A model generated the notes under the pieces. The model saw nothing but the letters and a program-made list of their open reading frames with translations, had not been told where the DNA came from and searched no databases. Below, one piece after another: positions 35,222 through 44,353 of a stretch of DNA of 64,000 nt; the first letter of the stretch is position 1, and each line of letters begins with the position of its first letter. The translations under genes and the position numbers were made by a program. The DNA is from Sphingopyxis macrogoltabida (GTDB taxonomy: Bacteria; Pseudomonadota; Alphaproteobacteria; Sphingomonadales; Sphingomonadaceae), in contig NZ_CP012700.1 in NCBI RefSeq assembly GCF_001307295.1, forward strand, positions 4,529,001 to 4,593,000, read 5' to 3'.

Positions 35222-36249
35222 GTGACATCCTCGCGCCGCGGGACATAATAATAAGCGAGCCAGAACAGCAGCATCAGCGTTCCGATGCCATAGCGCAGTA
35301 GCGTGTCGGTGATGAGTTGGCGCCCGAAGCCTTCGAGCAGCCCGGCGACGAGCAGCATCAATATCACCCCGACCATCACCTTGCCCGCGGTGCGCCCCGC
35401 CGCCGAAGCCGCCTCCAGCCGGCCGCGCGCGCCGGGAAAGACGACCGCGGTACCGATCCGGAGCCCCGCGGCGCCCGACAGCGCGGCGGCGAACAGCTCG
35501 GTCGTGCCGTGGATGAACAGCCAGCCGCCGAAATCGAAACCGAGGCCCTTGTTCGCGAACACCGCGAGCATCGCGCCGAGCCCGATGCCCTGATAATATT
35601 CGAGCATCATCGTCGGCACGCCGAAGGCGAAGCCGAGCGCGAAGGACAGGATCGACACCTGGCTGTTGTGGGTGAACAGGAAGGTGGCGAAAACGTGGAG
35701 CCCGCTTTCCTGTTCGCTCGCGGCCTTGCCATGGCCGATCGTCGACTGGAGAAACTCGGCCGTCGCGCGCGGATCGCGGCCGCCCGACATCCCCTCGTCG
35801 ATGAAATTGAAATACCATTCGGGCTGGTGCGCGACGAGCGAGTAACTGGTCAGCGCGCCGAGGATGATGATCAGCGCAATGACGATCGTTTCTTTCCACA
35901 CCGATCGCACCGCGGCGGGCCAGTCGTAGAGGAAGAAACGCCGCACCCGGCTCCAGCGCGTTTCGCGCACGCCATAGACCAGGAAATAGCCGCGGATCGA
36001 CAGTGCCTCGAGATGATCGAGCAGCGCCTTGTCGAGGCTGGTCGCGCGCGCGATCGACAGCGAGGAGAGGGTGGCGCGATAGAGCAGGGGCAGTTGCAGC
36101 AATTCGTCGCTGGTCAGCGCCTTGGCGCCCTTTTTTTCGAGCTTGGTGAGCAGCAGGTCGAAGGCGATCCAGTCGGCCTCGCGCTCGGCGCGAAAGCGGC
36201 CGGTCGAAAAGGCCGGGGCGGTGATGGCGGGGGCAGCGGGCGTGGTCAC
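35218..36249 (-). CDS. SpoIIM (stage II sporulation protein M)-like membrane protein
   Basis: A 343-residue protein: ~100-residue soluble N-terminus, then about five membrane helices with the SpoIIM/DUF95 signatures FLFTHNSQVSILSFALGFAFG and LFIHGTTELFAAALSGAAG. In non-sporulating bacteria it accompanies MoxR and DUF58 genes with unknown membrane function. Overlaps DUF58 upstream and RDD downstream by 4 bp each. Confidence 0.92.
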   Translation of the reverse strand: MTTPAAPAITAPAFSTGRFRAEREADWIAFDLLLTKLEKKGAKALTSDELLQLPLLYRATLSSLSIARATSLDKALLDHLEALSIRGYFLVYGVRETRWSRVRRFFLYDWPAAVRSVWKETIVIALIIILGALTSYSLVAHQPEWYFNFIDEGMSGGRDPRATAEFLQSTIGHGKAASEQESGLHVFATFLFTHNSQVSILSFALGFAFGVPTMMLEYYQGIGLGAMLAVFANKGLGFDFGGWLFIHGTTELFAAALSGAAGLRIGTAVVFPGARGRLEAASAAGRTAGKVMVGVILMLLVAGLLEGFGRQLITDTLLRYGIGTLMLLFWLAYYYVPRREDVT

Positions 36250-37574
36250 AGGCTGCCGGCCCGCTTGATGCCGAGATAGGCGTCGACCGCGCTCGCGCCC
36301 ATCGCGTCGGCGGGAACCTCGATCACGTCGGCGCCGAGCCGTTGGAGCCGCGCGATGACGAGTTGCCGGTCGCGCAGCATCGCCGCCGCGACGTTCGAGC
36401 GCGTGACGTCGGCGCCGCTTTCGGGGCGGCGCCTTTCCTCGCTTTCGACCTCCTCGTCCTTGATGACGACGAACAGCAGGCGGTGCTTCTGCACCAGCCG
36501 CCCGGCGGCGCGGATCATCAGGTCGGCGCTCGTGGCGTCGGTGAATTCGGTGAACAATATGATCAGCGAGCGGCGGTTGAGCTGGGCGCTCAGCGTGGTG
36601 AGCGCGAGGGTGAAATTGCTTTCGACATGCGCATAGTCGATCAGGCTCGCGGCGCGTTGCAGCGCCGGAAAATCCTGCGTGTGCATATAGGCTGGGGTCA
36701 GCGTGTGCGGCTTGGCGGCGAAGGAAAAGAGGCTGATCCGGTCGTTGAGTTTGAGCCCGACATAGGCGAGGAGCAGCGCCGCCGACACCGCGCGGTCGAC
36801 GCGCGGCATGCCGCCGACCGGCTCGGCCATCGTCCGCCCGCCGTCGATGGCGAGGACGACGCGATTGTCGCGCTCGACGCGATATTCCTTGGCGAGCAGT
36901 TTGACGTGGCGCGCCGTGGCGTTCCAGTCGATCGCGCGCCGGTCCATCCCCGGCTGATATTCGGCGAGCGCCTCATACTCGGTGCCTTCGCCGCGGAAGC
37001 GCTGCTGGCGAAGGCCGAACCAGCTGTTGCGCTGGAACAGCCGGCTGCCCTCCTCGGTCACCGCGCGCAGGCTGGGGACGACGCTGATCGGGCGGTCGAT
37101 CGCGAAGCGGCGCTGTTTCCAGACGAGCCCGAGCGGCCCCGCCCAGCGGATCCACAGCGCCTCGACCAGCGCCTGTCCGCGCCGGGTCGCGGCGAGCGAC
37201 AGCGTCTGGGCGAGCGTTTGCGATCTGCCATCGCCAGTGTCGACCGCGCGCAGCGTGCCGGCGAGGCGTCCGCCGGCGGCGAGCCGGTCGTCGAGCGCGA
37301 GCGCGAGTTCGGCGCGCCGCGGCACCGCGACCCCGCTGGCGGTGACCGACAGGTCGAACGCGTCGCCGACGCCGACCTGATGCGGAAAGCGGGTGTCGAG
37401 CGCGAGGCGGCGCGGGCTGGCCCCGGCAATCGTGTCGAGAAGCAGGCAGGCGAGAATCACCGCGATCCACCCGGGCGCGATCAGCCACAGTTCGGGCCGG
37501 ACCAGCCCGAGCGCCAGCGCGAGCGGGGCGCCGAGCAGCAGCAGATAGATGGCGCGGCGGGTGGGGTATATCAT
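36246..37574 (-). CDS. DUF58 domain protein (VWA-like, MoxR partner)
   Basis: A 442-residue protein with two N-terminal membrane helices, a beta-rich middle and a C-terminal DUF58/von Willebrand A-like domain: RRAIDWNATARHVKLLAKEY and VVLAIDGGRTM (MIDAS-like, with DGGRTM instead of DxSxS). DUF58 proteins work with MoxR ATPases, probably in metal insertion or assembly at the membrane. It is separated from the moxR-like gene by a 154-bp gap holding a palindromic repeat. Confidence 0.92.
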   Translation of the reverse strand: MIYPTRRAIYLLLLGAPLALALGLVRPELWLIAPGWIAVILACLLLDTIAGASPRRLALDTRFPHQVGVGDAFDLSVTASGVAVPRRAELALALDDRLAAGGRLAGTLRAVDTGDGRSQTLAQTLSLAATRRGQALVEALWIRWAGPLGLVWKQRRFAIDRPISVVPSLRAVTEEGSRLFQRNSWFGLRQQRFRGEGTEYEALAEYQPGMDRRAIDWNATARHVKLLAKEYRVERDNRVVLAIDGGRTMAEPVGGMPRVDRAVSAALLLAYVGLKLNDRISLFSFAAKPHTLTPAYMHTQDFPALQRAASLIDYAHVESNFTLALTTLSAQLNRRSLIILFTEFTDATSADLMIRAAGRLVQKHRLLFVVIKDEEVESEERRRPESGADVTRSNVAAAMLRDRQLVIARLQRLGADVIEVPADAMGASAVDAYLGIKRAGSL

Positions 37575-37581
37575 CTTGAGT

Positions 37582-37712
37582 ATCCCTCCCTGCGGCGCAG
37601 CCGTGGGGAGGGGGACCGCCGAAGGCGGTGGAGGGGCTGCGGGGGTGCGCCAACGGCCCCTCCGTCAGCCCTGCGGGCTGCCACCTCCCCATCGCTACGC
37701 GACAGGGAGGAT
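37582..37712. repeat. Palindromic repeat inside the MoxR operon
   Basis: The region between the moxR-like and DUF58 genes carries nested inverted repeats: outer ATCCCTCCCTG (from 37582) and CAGGGAGGAT (to 37712), inner GTGGGGAGG/CCTCCCCAT and GGAGGGGC/GCCCCTCC. This is a common intergenic repeat in sphingomonads and Caulobacter relatives. All other gene junctions in the operon overlap. Confidence 0.75.
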
Positions 37713-37728
37713 TGTGTGAAGCGCTCGC

Positions 37729-38706
37729 TCACCGGGGCACTTCCTCGCGTTCGAGCAGCGCCGCGACGACCTGTTCGACATTGCGACCCTCGATCTCGGC
37801 GGCGGCCGACAGGATGACGCGGTGGCGCAGCACGCCGGCGGCGAGGCGCTGGATATCGTCGGGGATTACATAGTCGCGGCCGTCGAGCGCCGCCGCGGCG
37901 CAGGCGGCGCGCGCCAGCAGGGTCGCGGCGCGTGGGCTGGCGCCGCACTCGAGATCGGCGCTCTCGCGCGTCGCGCGGACGAGGCGGACGATATAGTCGA
38001 CGATCTCCTCGGCGAGGCGGACGGTCGCGATCGTGTCGATCGCGGCGCCGATCGCCTTGGCATCGGCGACCTTGGTCACGCCGAAATCGGCGACCGCGGG
38101 GCTTTTGAAGCGTCCGCCATGGTCGGCGACGATGCGGCGTTCCTCCGCAGCGTCGGGATAATCGACGACGAGCTTGAACAGGAAGCGGTCGAGCTGCGCC
38201 TCGGGCAGCGGATAGACGCCCTGCTGTTCGATCGGGTTCTGCGTCGCGAGCACGGTGAAGCGCGGGCTCATCGTATGGGGTTCGCCGTTGATCGTGACGC
38301 GGCGTTCCTGCATCGCCTCGAGCAGCGCGGCCTGCGTCTTCGGCGGGGTGCGATTGATTTCGTCGGCGAGCAGCAGTTCGGTGAAGATCGGCCCCTTGGT
38401 GAGGGTGAAGCTCGACGTCTGGAAGTTGAACAGGTTCGACCCCAATATGTCGCCGGGCATCAGGTCGGGGGTGAACTGGATGCGCCCGAAATCGAGACCC
38501 GTGGCGCGCGCGAAGGCTTGCGCCAGCAGCGTCTTGGCAGTTCCCGGCGGGCCTTCGAGCAGGACATGGCCGCCCGCGAGCAGCGCGATCGTCACCATCC
38601 GGGTCAGCGGCGCCTGCCCGAACACGACCTTGGCGACTTCGCCCTCGATCGCGGCGCCGAGCGCCTGCACGCCCGCGATCCCTTCGGCGATATTATTGGC
38701 TGTCAC
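37729..38706 (-). CDS. MoxR-type AAA+ ATPase
   Basis: A 325-residue AAA+ chaperone: Walker A GPPGTAKT, Walker B LLADEINR, sensor [22 protein letters not shown], and sensor 2 near [16 protein letters not shown], all MoxR-specific. The GTG at 38706 overlaps the DUF4350 gene by 14 bp. It would remodel a membrane or VWA-domain partner, here most likely the DUF58 protein. Confidence 0.94.
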   Translation of the reverse strand: MTANNIAEGIAGVQALGAAIEGEVAKVVFGQAPLTRMVTIALLAGGHVLLEGPPGTAKTLLAQAFARATGLDFGRIQFTPDLMPGDILGSNLFNFQTSSFTLTKGPIFTELLLADEINRTPPKTQAALLEAMQERRVTINGEPHTMSPRFTVLATQNPIEQQGVYPLPEAQLDRFLFKLVVDYPDAAEERRIVADHGGRFKSPAVADFGVTKVADAKAIGAAIDTIATVRLAEEIVDYIVRLVRATRESADLECGASPRAATLLARAACAAAALDGRDYVIPDDIQRLAAGVLRHRVILSAAAEIEGRNVEQVVAALLEREEVPR

Positions 38707-39931
38707 GGAGTAAATCCTTCCTGATGTCGTGCAGCGCCTGCGCGTCTGCCAGAAATTCGTGGGTGTTGCGCGCCAGCGGCAGCCGCCGGGCGAGCGCGGA
38801 GAAGAGGTCGCTGCCGGCCGGCAGATGCTTGTCGATCCACGCGTCGGTCGCGTCGTCGTCGAGCCCCGACGGCGCGTGGAGCCGGCGCGCGATGGCACCG
38901 CGCTGGCTTTTTACAAAAGCGTCGGCACCGTCGAGTTCGCGCCGTGCCTGCTTGATCAGATCGGCGCTGTTGGCGATCAGCGCCGCTTTCGAGACCGGAA
39001 TCGCGCGGGCGGGCTTCAGCGCCGGGCCGAAGCGCGCCCAGGCCTGCCACAGCGCGAGCAGCCCCGCCGCGATCAGGCACAGGGTGATGCCGATAAACGG
39101 CGGGACGAAGGCGAAACGGAGCAGCGAGCGCCCGCCGCCGAGGCCGTTCAGCGTGACGTCGAAGGCGAGCGCGTTCGCATCGGCATCTTCGCCGATCGCG
39201 TCGATCAGCATCGCCGCGCCCCGCGCCTTGTCGCGCGAGGCAAAGGCGAGATTGTTGATGAGGTCGGGGTCGGCGAGGATATAGCGGTCGTGCTCGCGCG
39301 ACCGCGCCAGCACCGCGCCGCCGTCGGGCCCCGCGATCAGCACGTCGAGCTGCTCGCCCTTCACCGTCTGCACATTGGCGGGCAGCGTCACCGAAAATGC
39401 GCGGTTCGCGAGGTCGACCGGCACCGCCGCGGCCTTGCCCGGCGTTGCGGCGACCGTCACCTTGCCGAACAGCGCTTCGGGAAGCAGCCGTGCGGACGGG
39501 GTCACGGGGATGCCCGCGCCGACCCAGCCGGGTTTGGCCGCCTGTCCGGGGACGGTCATCACCTCCCATTTCGGCAGCACGATCAGGACTTTGCCGCCGC
39601 TTTGCGCATCGATCAGCTCGCTAATCTCCTCGGGCCGGCTGCGATGCGTCGGGGTCAGGATGAGCAGCGGGTGATATTCTTCATAGCTTTGGCTTTCGAC
39701 CGTGCGGCGCAGTTCGACCTCGGCACCGGCGCGTTCGAGCAGGTCGACGATCCCCGCATAGCCCGGCGCCCCCTTCGCCAGCGCATGGCCGCCGCCGTTG
39801 TTGCCGCTCGACAATTGCGGGCCGAGCGCGATCAGCGCCCAGAGCGCGATGAAGGCGATGACGCCGATCGCGACGACGCCCGCGATCAGGCGCGGGTTGA
39901 AACCATGGTCGCTGGCGGCGGCGGCGCTCAT
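38693..39931 (-). CDS. DUF4350 domain membrane protein
   Basis: A 412-residue protein with an N-terminal helix (residues ~15-38), a periplasmic DUF4350 domain ([30 protein letters not shown]) and a second helix at ~270-290 before a cytoplasmic C-terminus. The DUF4350 fold resembles glutamine amidotransferase-like domains without catalytic residues. Overlaps the DUF4129 gene by 4 bp upstream and moxR by 14 bp downstream. Confidence 0.88.
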   Translation of the reverse strand: MSAAAASDHGFNPRLIAGVVAIGVIAFIALWALIALGPQLSSGNNGGGHALAKGAPGYAGIVDLLERAGAEVELRRTVESQSYEEYHPLLILTPTHRSRPEEISELIDAQSGGKVLIVLPKWEVMTVPGQAAKPGWVGAGIPVTPSARLLPEALFGKVTVAATPGKAAAVPVDLANRAFSVTLPANVQTVKGEQLDVLIAGPDGGAVLARSREHDRYILADPDLINNLAFASRDKARGAAMLIDAIGEDADANALAFDVTLNGLGGGRSLLRFAFVPPFIGITLCLIAAGLLALWQAWARFGPALKPARAIPVSKAALIANSADLIKQARRELDGADAFVKSQRGAIARRLHAPSGLDDDATDAWIDKHLPAGSDLFSALARRLPLARNTHEFLADAQALHDIRKDLLRDSQ

Positions 39932-40632
39932 GTCCGCGCCCAGTTACGCGGTACCGTCAGTTCGGCATAGGCGCTGCGGCACTGGTCCCACGCCCCTGCG
40001 TCGATCGATCGCCCGCCGAACAGGCTGATCTCGACCGCGCGCGCGATGCGGCTGAACGCGTCGCGGGCGACGCCGGGCAGGTCGTGCGCTTCGGCGAGTT
40101 CGCGCGAAGTCATCGCCGGGCGGACAAGCCCCGGGCGCCGCCCTTCGATATCCTCGACGCTGCGATAGAGCAGCAGATGGATTGCTTCGGCGAAGCGGCC
40201 CTCGGCGGCGAGCGCGTCGGCTTCGGCGAGCAGCGCGCGCGCGGCGCCGGCTTCGGCCTGTCCGACCTGATCCTCCTCGGCCGCAGCGCGCCGCCGCCCG
40301 AAACGCAGCCGGTCGACCCATTCGGCGAAGGCCGGAACGAAATGATAGAGGATGAACAGCAGAAGCAGCGCGGCGCCGACCCACAATATGGGCTTCACCG
40401 CCGGCGCGCTCCACTGGAAGAAGTCGCCGATCGCATTGAACAGCGATTTCAGCCATTCGGGTGTTTCGGGCTGCGGCGGCGGGGGCGGAAAGCCCGTCTG
40501 GATTTCGCCCCCCGCGACGGTCTGGCCATAGCCGGGGTCGACAAGTTCGGGATCGATCAGCCATCCCTGACCGTCTACAGGGCCGGCGGACTCGGCGGCG
40601 GCCGAAGCCTGGGCGATCCACAAGGATATCAT
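39928..40632 (-). CDS. DUF4129 domain membrane protein, first gene of MoxR operon
   Basis: A 234-residue protein with a possible signal sequence, a proline-rich stretch (FPPPPPQPE), one helix at ~80-100 and a C-terminal DUF4129 domain (AEGRFAEAIHLLLYRSVEDIEGRRPGL, TSRELAEAHDLPG). It heads the six-gene operon. The ATG at 40632 is taken; the much longer frame reaching 42627 is antisense to the E1 gene and is rejected. Confidence 0.87.
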   Translation of the reverse strand: MISLWIAQASAAAESAGPVDGQGWLIDPELVDPGYGQTVAGGEIQTGFPPPPPQPETPEWLKSLFNAIGDFFQWSAPAVKPILWVGAALLLLFILYHFVPAFAEWVDRLRFGRRRAAAEEDQVGQAEAGAARALLAEADALAAEGRFAEAIHLLLYRSVEDIEGRRPGLVRPAMTSRELAEAHDLPGVARDAFSRIARAVEISLFGGRSIDAGAWDQCRSAYAELTVPRNWART

Positions 40633-40794
40633 ATTGAAATGCTGGCCCGGCCCCGGTCGTTCATCGGAGGAGTGGTAGCGCGATGCGGCGCGGGAAGGCA
40701 AGAGAGGCTTGCGCGGCGAACGGCCCCGTTCTAGCGCGCGAAGATCGACGGGTGGTTGCCGGCGCAACCATGTTGACGCGGTGGGAGACGGGCA

Positions 40795-42996
40795 TTGGAT
40801 GCGGCGCAGGCAGTGCATGAGAAATTTCTGGCCGCGCTGGCAGGAAGAAATCTCCCGGGTCGCCCCGATGCGCCAGATCCCGCCGCCATCGGCCTGTCGC
40901 GCAGCGGCGCCACCGACATCTTCCTGTCGCAGCTCACCAGCCGCCAGATGGACCGGCTGTCGCGCCATCTGCAGGCGCGCGGCGAGGGTTTCTATACGAT
41001 CGGATCGTCGGGGCACGAGGGCAATGCCGCGGTCGCCGCAGCGCTGCGCGTCACCGATATGGCATTCCTCCACTATCGTTCGAACGCCTTCCAGCTCCAC
41101 CGCGCGCGCCAGCTTCCCGGCGGGACGCCGACATGGGACATGCTGCTGAGCTTTGCGGCCTCGTCCGAAGACCCGATTTCGGGCGGACGGCACAAGGTGA
41201 TCGGGTCGAAGCCGCTCGCGATCCCGCCGCAGACCTCGACGATCGCCTCGCACCTGCCGAAGGCGGTCGGCGCCGCCTTTTCGATCGGGATTGCGCGGCG
41301 GCTCGGTATGAAGGACCTGCCGCTTCCCGACGACGCTATCGTGCTGACCAGCTTCGGCGATGCCTCGGCCAACCATTCGACCGCGCAGGGCGCTTTCAAT
41401 ACCGCGGGCTGGACGGCGTTCCAGGGCTCGCCGATGCCGCTGATCTTCCTGTGCGAGGATAATGGTATCGGGATTTCGACGCGGACGCCCACAGGATGGA
41501 TCGAGGCGCAGTTCCGCCATCGCGCCGGGCTCCACTATATCCAGTGCGACGGCACCGATCTGGCGTCGGCCTATGCCGGTGCGAAGGAAGCTGCGGATTA
41601 TGCGCGTCGCACGCGCAAGCCGGTGTTCCTCCACATGGCGACGGTGCGCCTCTATGGCCATGCCGGTTCGGACGTGCAGGGCGCCTATCTGCCCAAGGCG
41701 CTGATCGAATCCGACGAGGCGCGCGATCCGCTGCTCAAGGGCGCGGCGCTGATGGCGGAGCAGGGCTGGATGTCGCCCGCCGAGGTCGCCGACGCCTATG
41801 AGGAGATCGGGGCGACGCTGGCCCGGCAGGCCGAAGCCGCGATAAAGCGTCCCAAGATCACCACCCCTGCGCATGTGATGGCCAGCCTCGTGCCGCCGAA
41901 GCGCGAGGTTGTTCGCGCCAACAGCCCTGCGGCCGAGGATCGCAAGGCGATGTTCGGCAGCGATGCCGGGCAGATGGACAAGCCGATGCATATGGCGCGG
42001 CTCTTGAGCTGGGCGCTCGCCGACCTGATGCTGGCGCACAAGGAAATCGCGGTGATGGGCGAGGACGTCGGGCCGAAAGGCGGCGTCTATAACGTTACCG
42101 CAAAGCTCCACCAGCGCTTCGGTTCGGCGCGCGTCATCAACACCCTGCTCGACGAACAGGCGATCCTCGGGCTGGCGATCGGCATGGCCCACAATGGGTT
42201 CGTCCCGATGCCCGAGATCCAGTTCCTCGCCTATGTCCACAATGCCGAGGACCAGATCCGCGGCGAGGCGGCGACGCTCAGCTTCTTCTCGGACGGCCAA
42301 TATACCAATCCGATGGTCATCCGCATCGCCGGGCTCGGTTACCAGAAGGGTTTCGGCGGCCATTTCCACAACGACAACAGCCTTGCGGTGTTTCGCGACA
42401 TCCCGGGGGTCATCCTCGCGGTGCCGTCGAACGGCCGCGATGCGGTGCAGATGCTGCGCGAATGCGTAAGGCTGGCGCGCGAGGAACAGCGCGTCGTCGT
42501 CTTCGTCGAACCGATCGCGCTCTATATGACGCGTGACCTGCACGCGGAAGGCGACGGCTTGTGGACCAGCGTCTATGAAGCCCCGGGCGAAGGCACGCCG
42601 ATCCGCCTTGGCGACGTCGGGGTGCACGGGCAGGGTACCGACCTTGCGATCGTTACCTATGGCAACGGCACTTATTTGTCTCGGCAGGCCGAGAAATTGC
42701 TCGCCGCCGATGGCGTCAAGGCGCGCGTGATCGACCTGCGCTGGCTCGGCCCCGTCGACGAGGAGAAGCTCGTCGCCGCGGTCGGCGATGCCAAGCGGAT
42801 CCTGATCGTCGACGAATGCCGCATCACCGGATCGCAGAGCGAGGCGCTGATGGCGACTTTCGTCGAGCGCACCCCGGATAAGAAGCTGGCGCGGATTGCC
42901 GCCGACGACAGCTTCATTCCGCTGGGGCGCGCGGCGACGCTGACCCTGCCGAGCCGTGACAGCATCTACGCTGCCGCCAAGGAGCTGCTGGCATGA
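40795..42996 (+). CDS. Fused alpha/beta 2-oxoacid (branched-chain) dehydrogenase E1
   Basis: A 733-residue thiamine-diphosphate enzyme with both E1 chains in one polypeptide. The alpha-like half has ILPKAVGAAFSIG-like and GDASANHSTAQGAFNTA (ThDP-binding) and CEDNGIGISTRTP. The beta-like half has VMGEDVGPKGGVYNVT, VINTLLDEQAILGLAIGMA and HFHNDNS. It should decarboxylate branched-chain or similar 2-oxoacids and pass the acyl group to an E2. No E2 or E3 gene is adjacent. The TTG at 40795 follows GGGAGACGG. A FabD-like gene overlaps its end by 4 bp. Confidence 0.92.
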   Translation: MDAAQAVHEKFLAALAGRNLPGRPDAPDPAAIGLSRSGATDIFLSQLTSRQMDRLSRHLQARGEGFYTIGSSGHEGNAAVAAALRVTDMAFLHYRSNAFQLHRARQLPGGTPTWDMLLSFAASSEDPISGGRHKVIGSKPLAIPPQTSTIASHLPKAVGAAFSIGIARRLGMKDLPLPDDAIVLTSFGDASANHSTAQGAFNTAGWTAFQGSPMPLIFLCEDNGIGISTRTPTGWIEAQFRHRAGLHYIQCDGTDLASAYAGAKEAADYARRTRKPVFLHMATVRLYGHAGSDVQGAYLPKALIESDEARDPLLKGAALMAEQGWMSPAEVADAYEEIGATLARQAEAAIKRPKITTPAHVMASLVPPKREVVRANSPAAEDRKAMFGSDAGQMDKPMHMARLLSWALADLMLAHKEIAVMGEDVGPKGGVYNVTAKLHQRFGSARVINTLLDEQAILGLAIGMAHNGFVPMPEIQFLAYVHNAEDQIRGEAATLSFFSDGQYTNPMVIRIAGLGYQKGFGGHFHNDNSLAVFRDIPGVILAVPSNGRDAVQMLRECVRLAREEQRVVVFVEPIALYMTRDLHAEGDGLWTSVYEAPGEGTPIRLGDVGVHGQGTDLAIVTYGNGTYLSRQAEKLLAADGVKARVIDLRWLGPVDEEKLVAAVGDAKRILIVDECRITGSQSEALMATFVERTPDKKLARIAADDSFIPLGRAATLTLPSRDSIYAAAKELLA

Positions 42997-44042
42997 GCGC
43001 GCGCAGGAGTGCGCTCGTCGTCGCCCCCGGCCGCGGCACCTATGGCAAGGGCGAACTCGGCAGCATCGCGCGGCTGCACGGGCGGCGCTTTGCCGGGTTG
43101 ATTGCCGGTTTCGATGCGCAGCGCCGCGACCGCGGCCAGCCGACGGTCACCGAACTCGACGGCGCCGGTCGTTTCAGCGTCGCGACGCATATGCGCGGCG
43201 ATGTCGCGGCGCCGCTGATCTACACCGCGACCGCACTCGATTATCTGAGCATCGATCGCGACAAATATGATGTCGTCGCGGTCGCGGGCAATTCGATGGG
43301 CTGGTACAGTGCGCTCGCCTTGGGCGGCGCGGTATCGGTCGAGGACGGTTTCCGTATCAGCAATGCCATGGGCCTCAACAGCCAGACGCACGGCCCCGGC
43401 GGGCAGATTTTGCTGCAGGTCGTCGACGAGGATTGGCGCCCCGTCTCCGGGCTGCGCGAGAGGCTCTTCGATCTTGTCGCCGACATCGGTTCGCGCCCCG
43501 GCTGCGCGCTCGCGCTGTCGATCAATCTGGCCGGCATGCTGGTCTTCGCGGGCAATGAAGACGGTCTTGCCGCGCTGCTCGCCGAAGGGCCGCCGACCCC
43601 GGGACGCGATCCGCTGCGCCTCGCCGGTCATGGCCCCTTCCACACTCCGCTGATGTTCGGCAGTTCGGACAAGGCGAAGGCCGAATTGCCCGCCTCGCTG
43701 TTCGGCGCCCCCGCGATCCCGATGGTCGATGGCCGCGGTCATATCTGGCGCCGCTTCGCGAGCGATCCGGACGCCGTCTGGAATTACACCTTCGGCCACC
43801 AGATCCTAGCGCCCTATGATTTTGCGCTCTCGGTGCAGGTTGCGGTCAAGGAATATGCGCCTGACGTGATCATCCTGCCCGGTCCGGGCGACACGCTTGG
43901 CGGCGCGATCGCGCAGTCGCTGATCGGCATCGAATGGCAGGGCATCCGCAGCAAGGCCGACTTCATGGCGCGGCAGGCTGCCGATCCGATCCTGTTGTCG
44001 ATGGGCCGCGCCGAACAGCGCGGGCTGGTCGCGGGAAGTTAG
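42993..44042 (+). CDS. FabD-like ACP S-malonyltransferase family protein
   Basis: A 349-residue acyltransferase-fold protein. The nucleophile elbow is GNSMGW, in place of the usual GHSLG, and a later GHGPFHTPLM supplies the active-site His, as in malonyl-CoA:ACP transacylases. It differs from housekeeping FabD in the N-terminal VVAPGRGTYGKGELG. It is translationally coupled to the E1 gene (ATGA overlap), suggesting it handles an acyl-CoA made by that complex. This functional link is inferred. Confidence 0.82.
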   Translation: MSARRSALVVAPGRGTYGKGELGSIARLHGRRFAGLIAGFDAQRRDRGQPTVTELDGAGRFSVATHMRGDVAAPLIYTATALDYLSIDRDKYDVVAVAGNSMGWYSALALGGAVSVEDGFRISNAMGLNSQTHGPGGQILLQVVDEDWRPVSGLRERLFDLVADIGSRPGCALALSINLAGMLVFAGNEDGLAALLAEGPPTPGRDPLRLAGHGPFHTPLMFGSSDKAKAELPASLFGAPAIPMVDGRGHIWRRFASDPDAVWNYTFGHQILAPYDFALSVQVAVKEYAPDVIILPGPGDTLGGAIAQSLIGIEWQGIRSKADFMARQAADPILLSMGRAEQRGLVAGS

Positions 44043-44045
44043 CTT

Positions 44046-44068
44046 TCGTTTCGGCAACGCCGAAACGA
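44046..44068. terminator. Hairpin after the FabD-like gene
   Basis: Perfect 10-bp stem TCGTTTCGGC/GCCGAAACGA with loop AAC starts 3 bp after the stop codon. It lies just upstream of the second fold-back repeat, so transcription from the left probably ends here. No strong U-tract. Confidence 0.6.
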
Positions 44069-44070
44069 GA

Positions 44071-44150
44071 CGGCACCGGCCCGCTCCCCCACCCAACCTC
44101 TCGAACATAGTATCCTATGGGAGGTTGGGTGGGGGAGCGGGCCGGTGCCG
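44071..44150. repeat. Fold-back repeat, copy 2 (32-bp arms)
   Basis: Arms 44071-44102 and 44119-44150 pair at 31 of 32 positions around a 16-nt loop. Arm sequences match the 6700-6780 element except for a few changes, most of them compensated on the other arm (for example CAACCTC with GAGGTTG, where copy 1 has CAGCCTC with GAGGCTG), which supports selection or gene conversion for pairing. Confidence 0.9.
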
Positions 44151-44353
44151 CTCCACGTCAGTGGAAAAAGATTCTTACGAAGCAGGGCCGGCGGTGGTGG
44201 GAAGCCGCCGCCAGCCCTGCTCGATTGCGCGTGCCAGGTGGGGTTGGCACGTGCGGGCGAACGGCTGCGCCGATGGGGACCAACTCAAGGGCGGTACGCC
44301 GTTCAATCTCCTTATAGGCGCCTCGCGACCGATCCGGCCGGTTCGGCCCCGCC

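Larger units (their letters stand above)
44043..44353. other. Gene-free stretch with consecutive hairpins
   Basis: No gene is seen in these 311 bp between the FabD-like gene and the LuxR-type gene. Besides the terminator-like hairpin and the fold-back repeat it contains AGCAGGGC...GCCCTGCT (44181-44221, with an inner GGCGG/CCGCC pair) and CGTGCCA...TGGCACG (44230-44251). They could be terminators for the convergent LuxR gene or part of a structured RNA. Confidence 0.5.

Noticed and set aside
34352..35899. 515-codon minus-strand frame joining RDD to an upstream segment
   Set aside because: The upstream part is an off-frame reading of the SpoIIM gene; the RDD gene starts at 35221 with a 4-bp overlap.
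39928..42627. Long minus-strand frame extending the DUF4129 gene by ~665 codons
   Set aside because: The extra part is antisense to the E1 gene. Only the last 234 residues match DUF4129, so the start was set at 40632.
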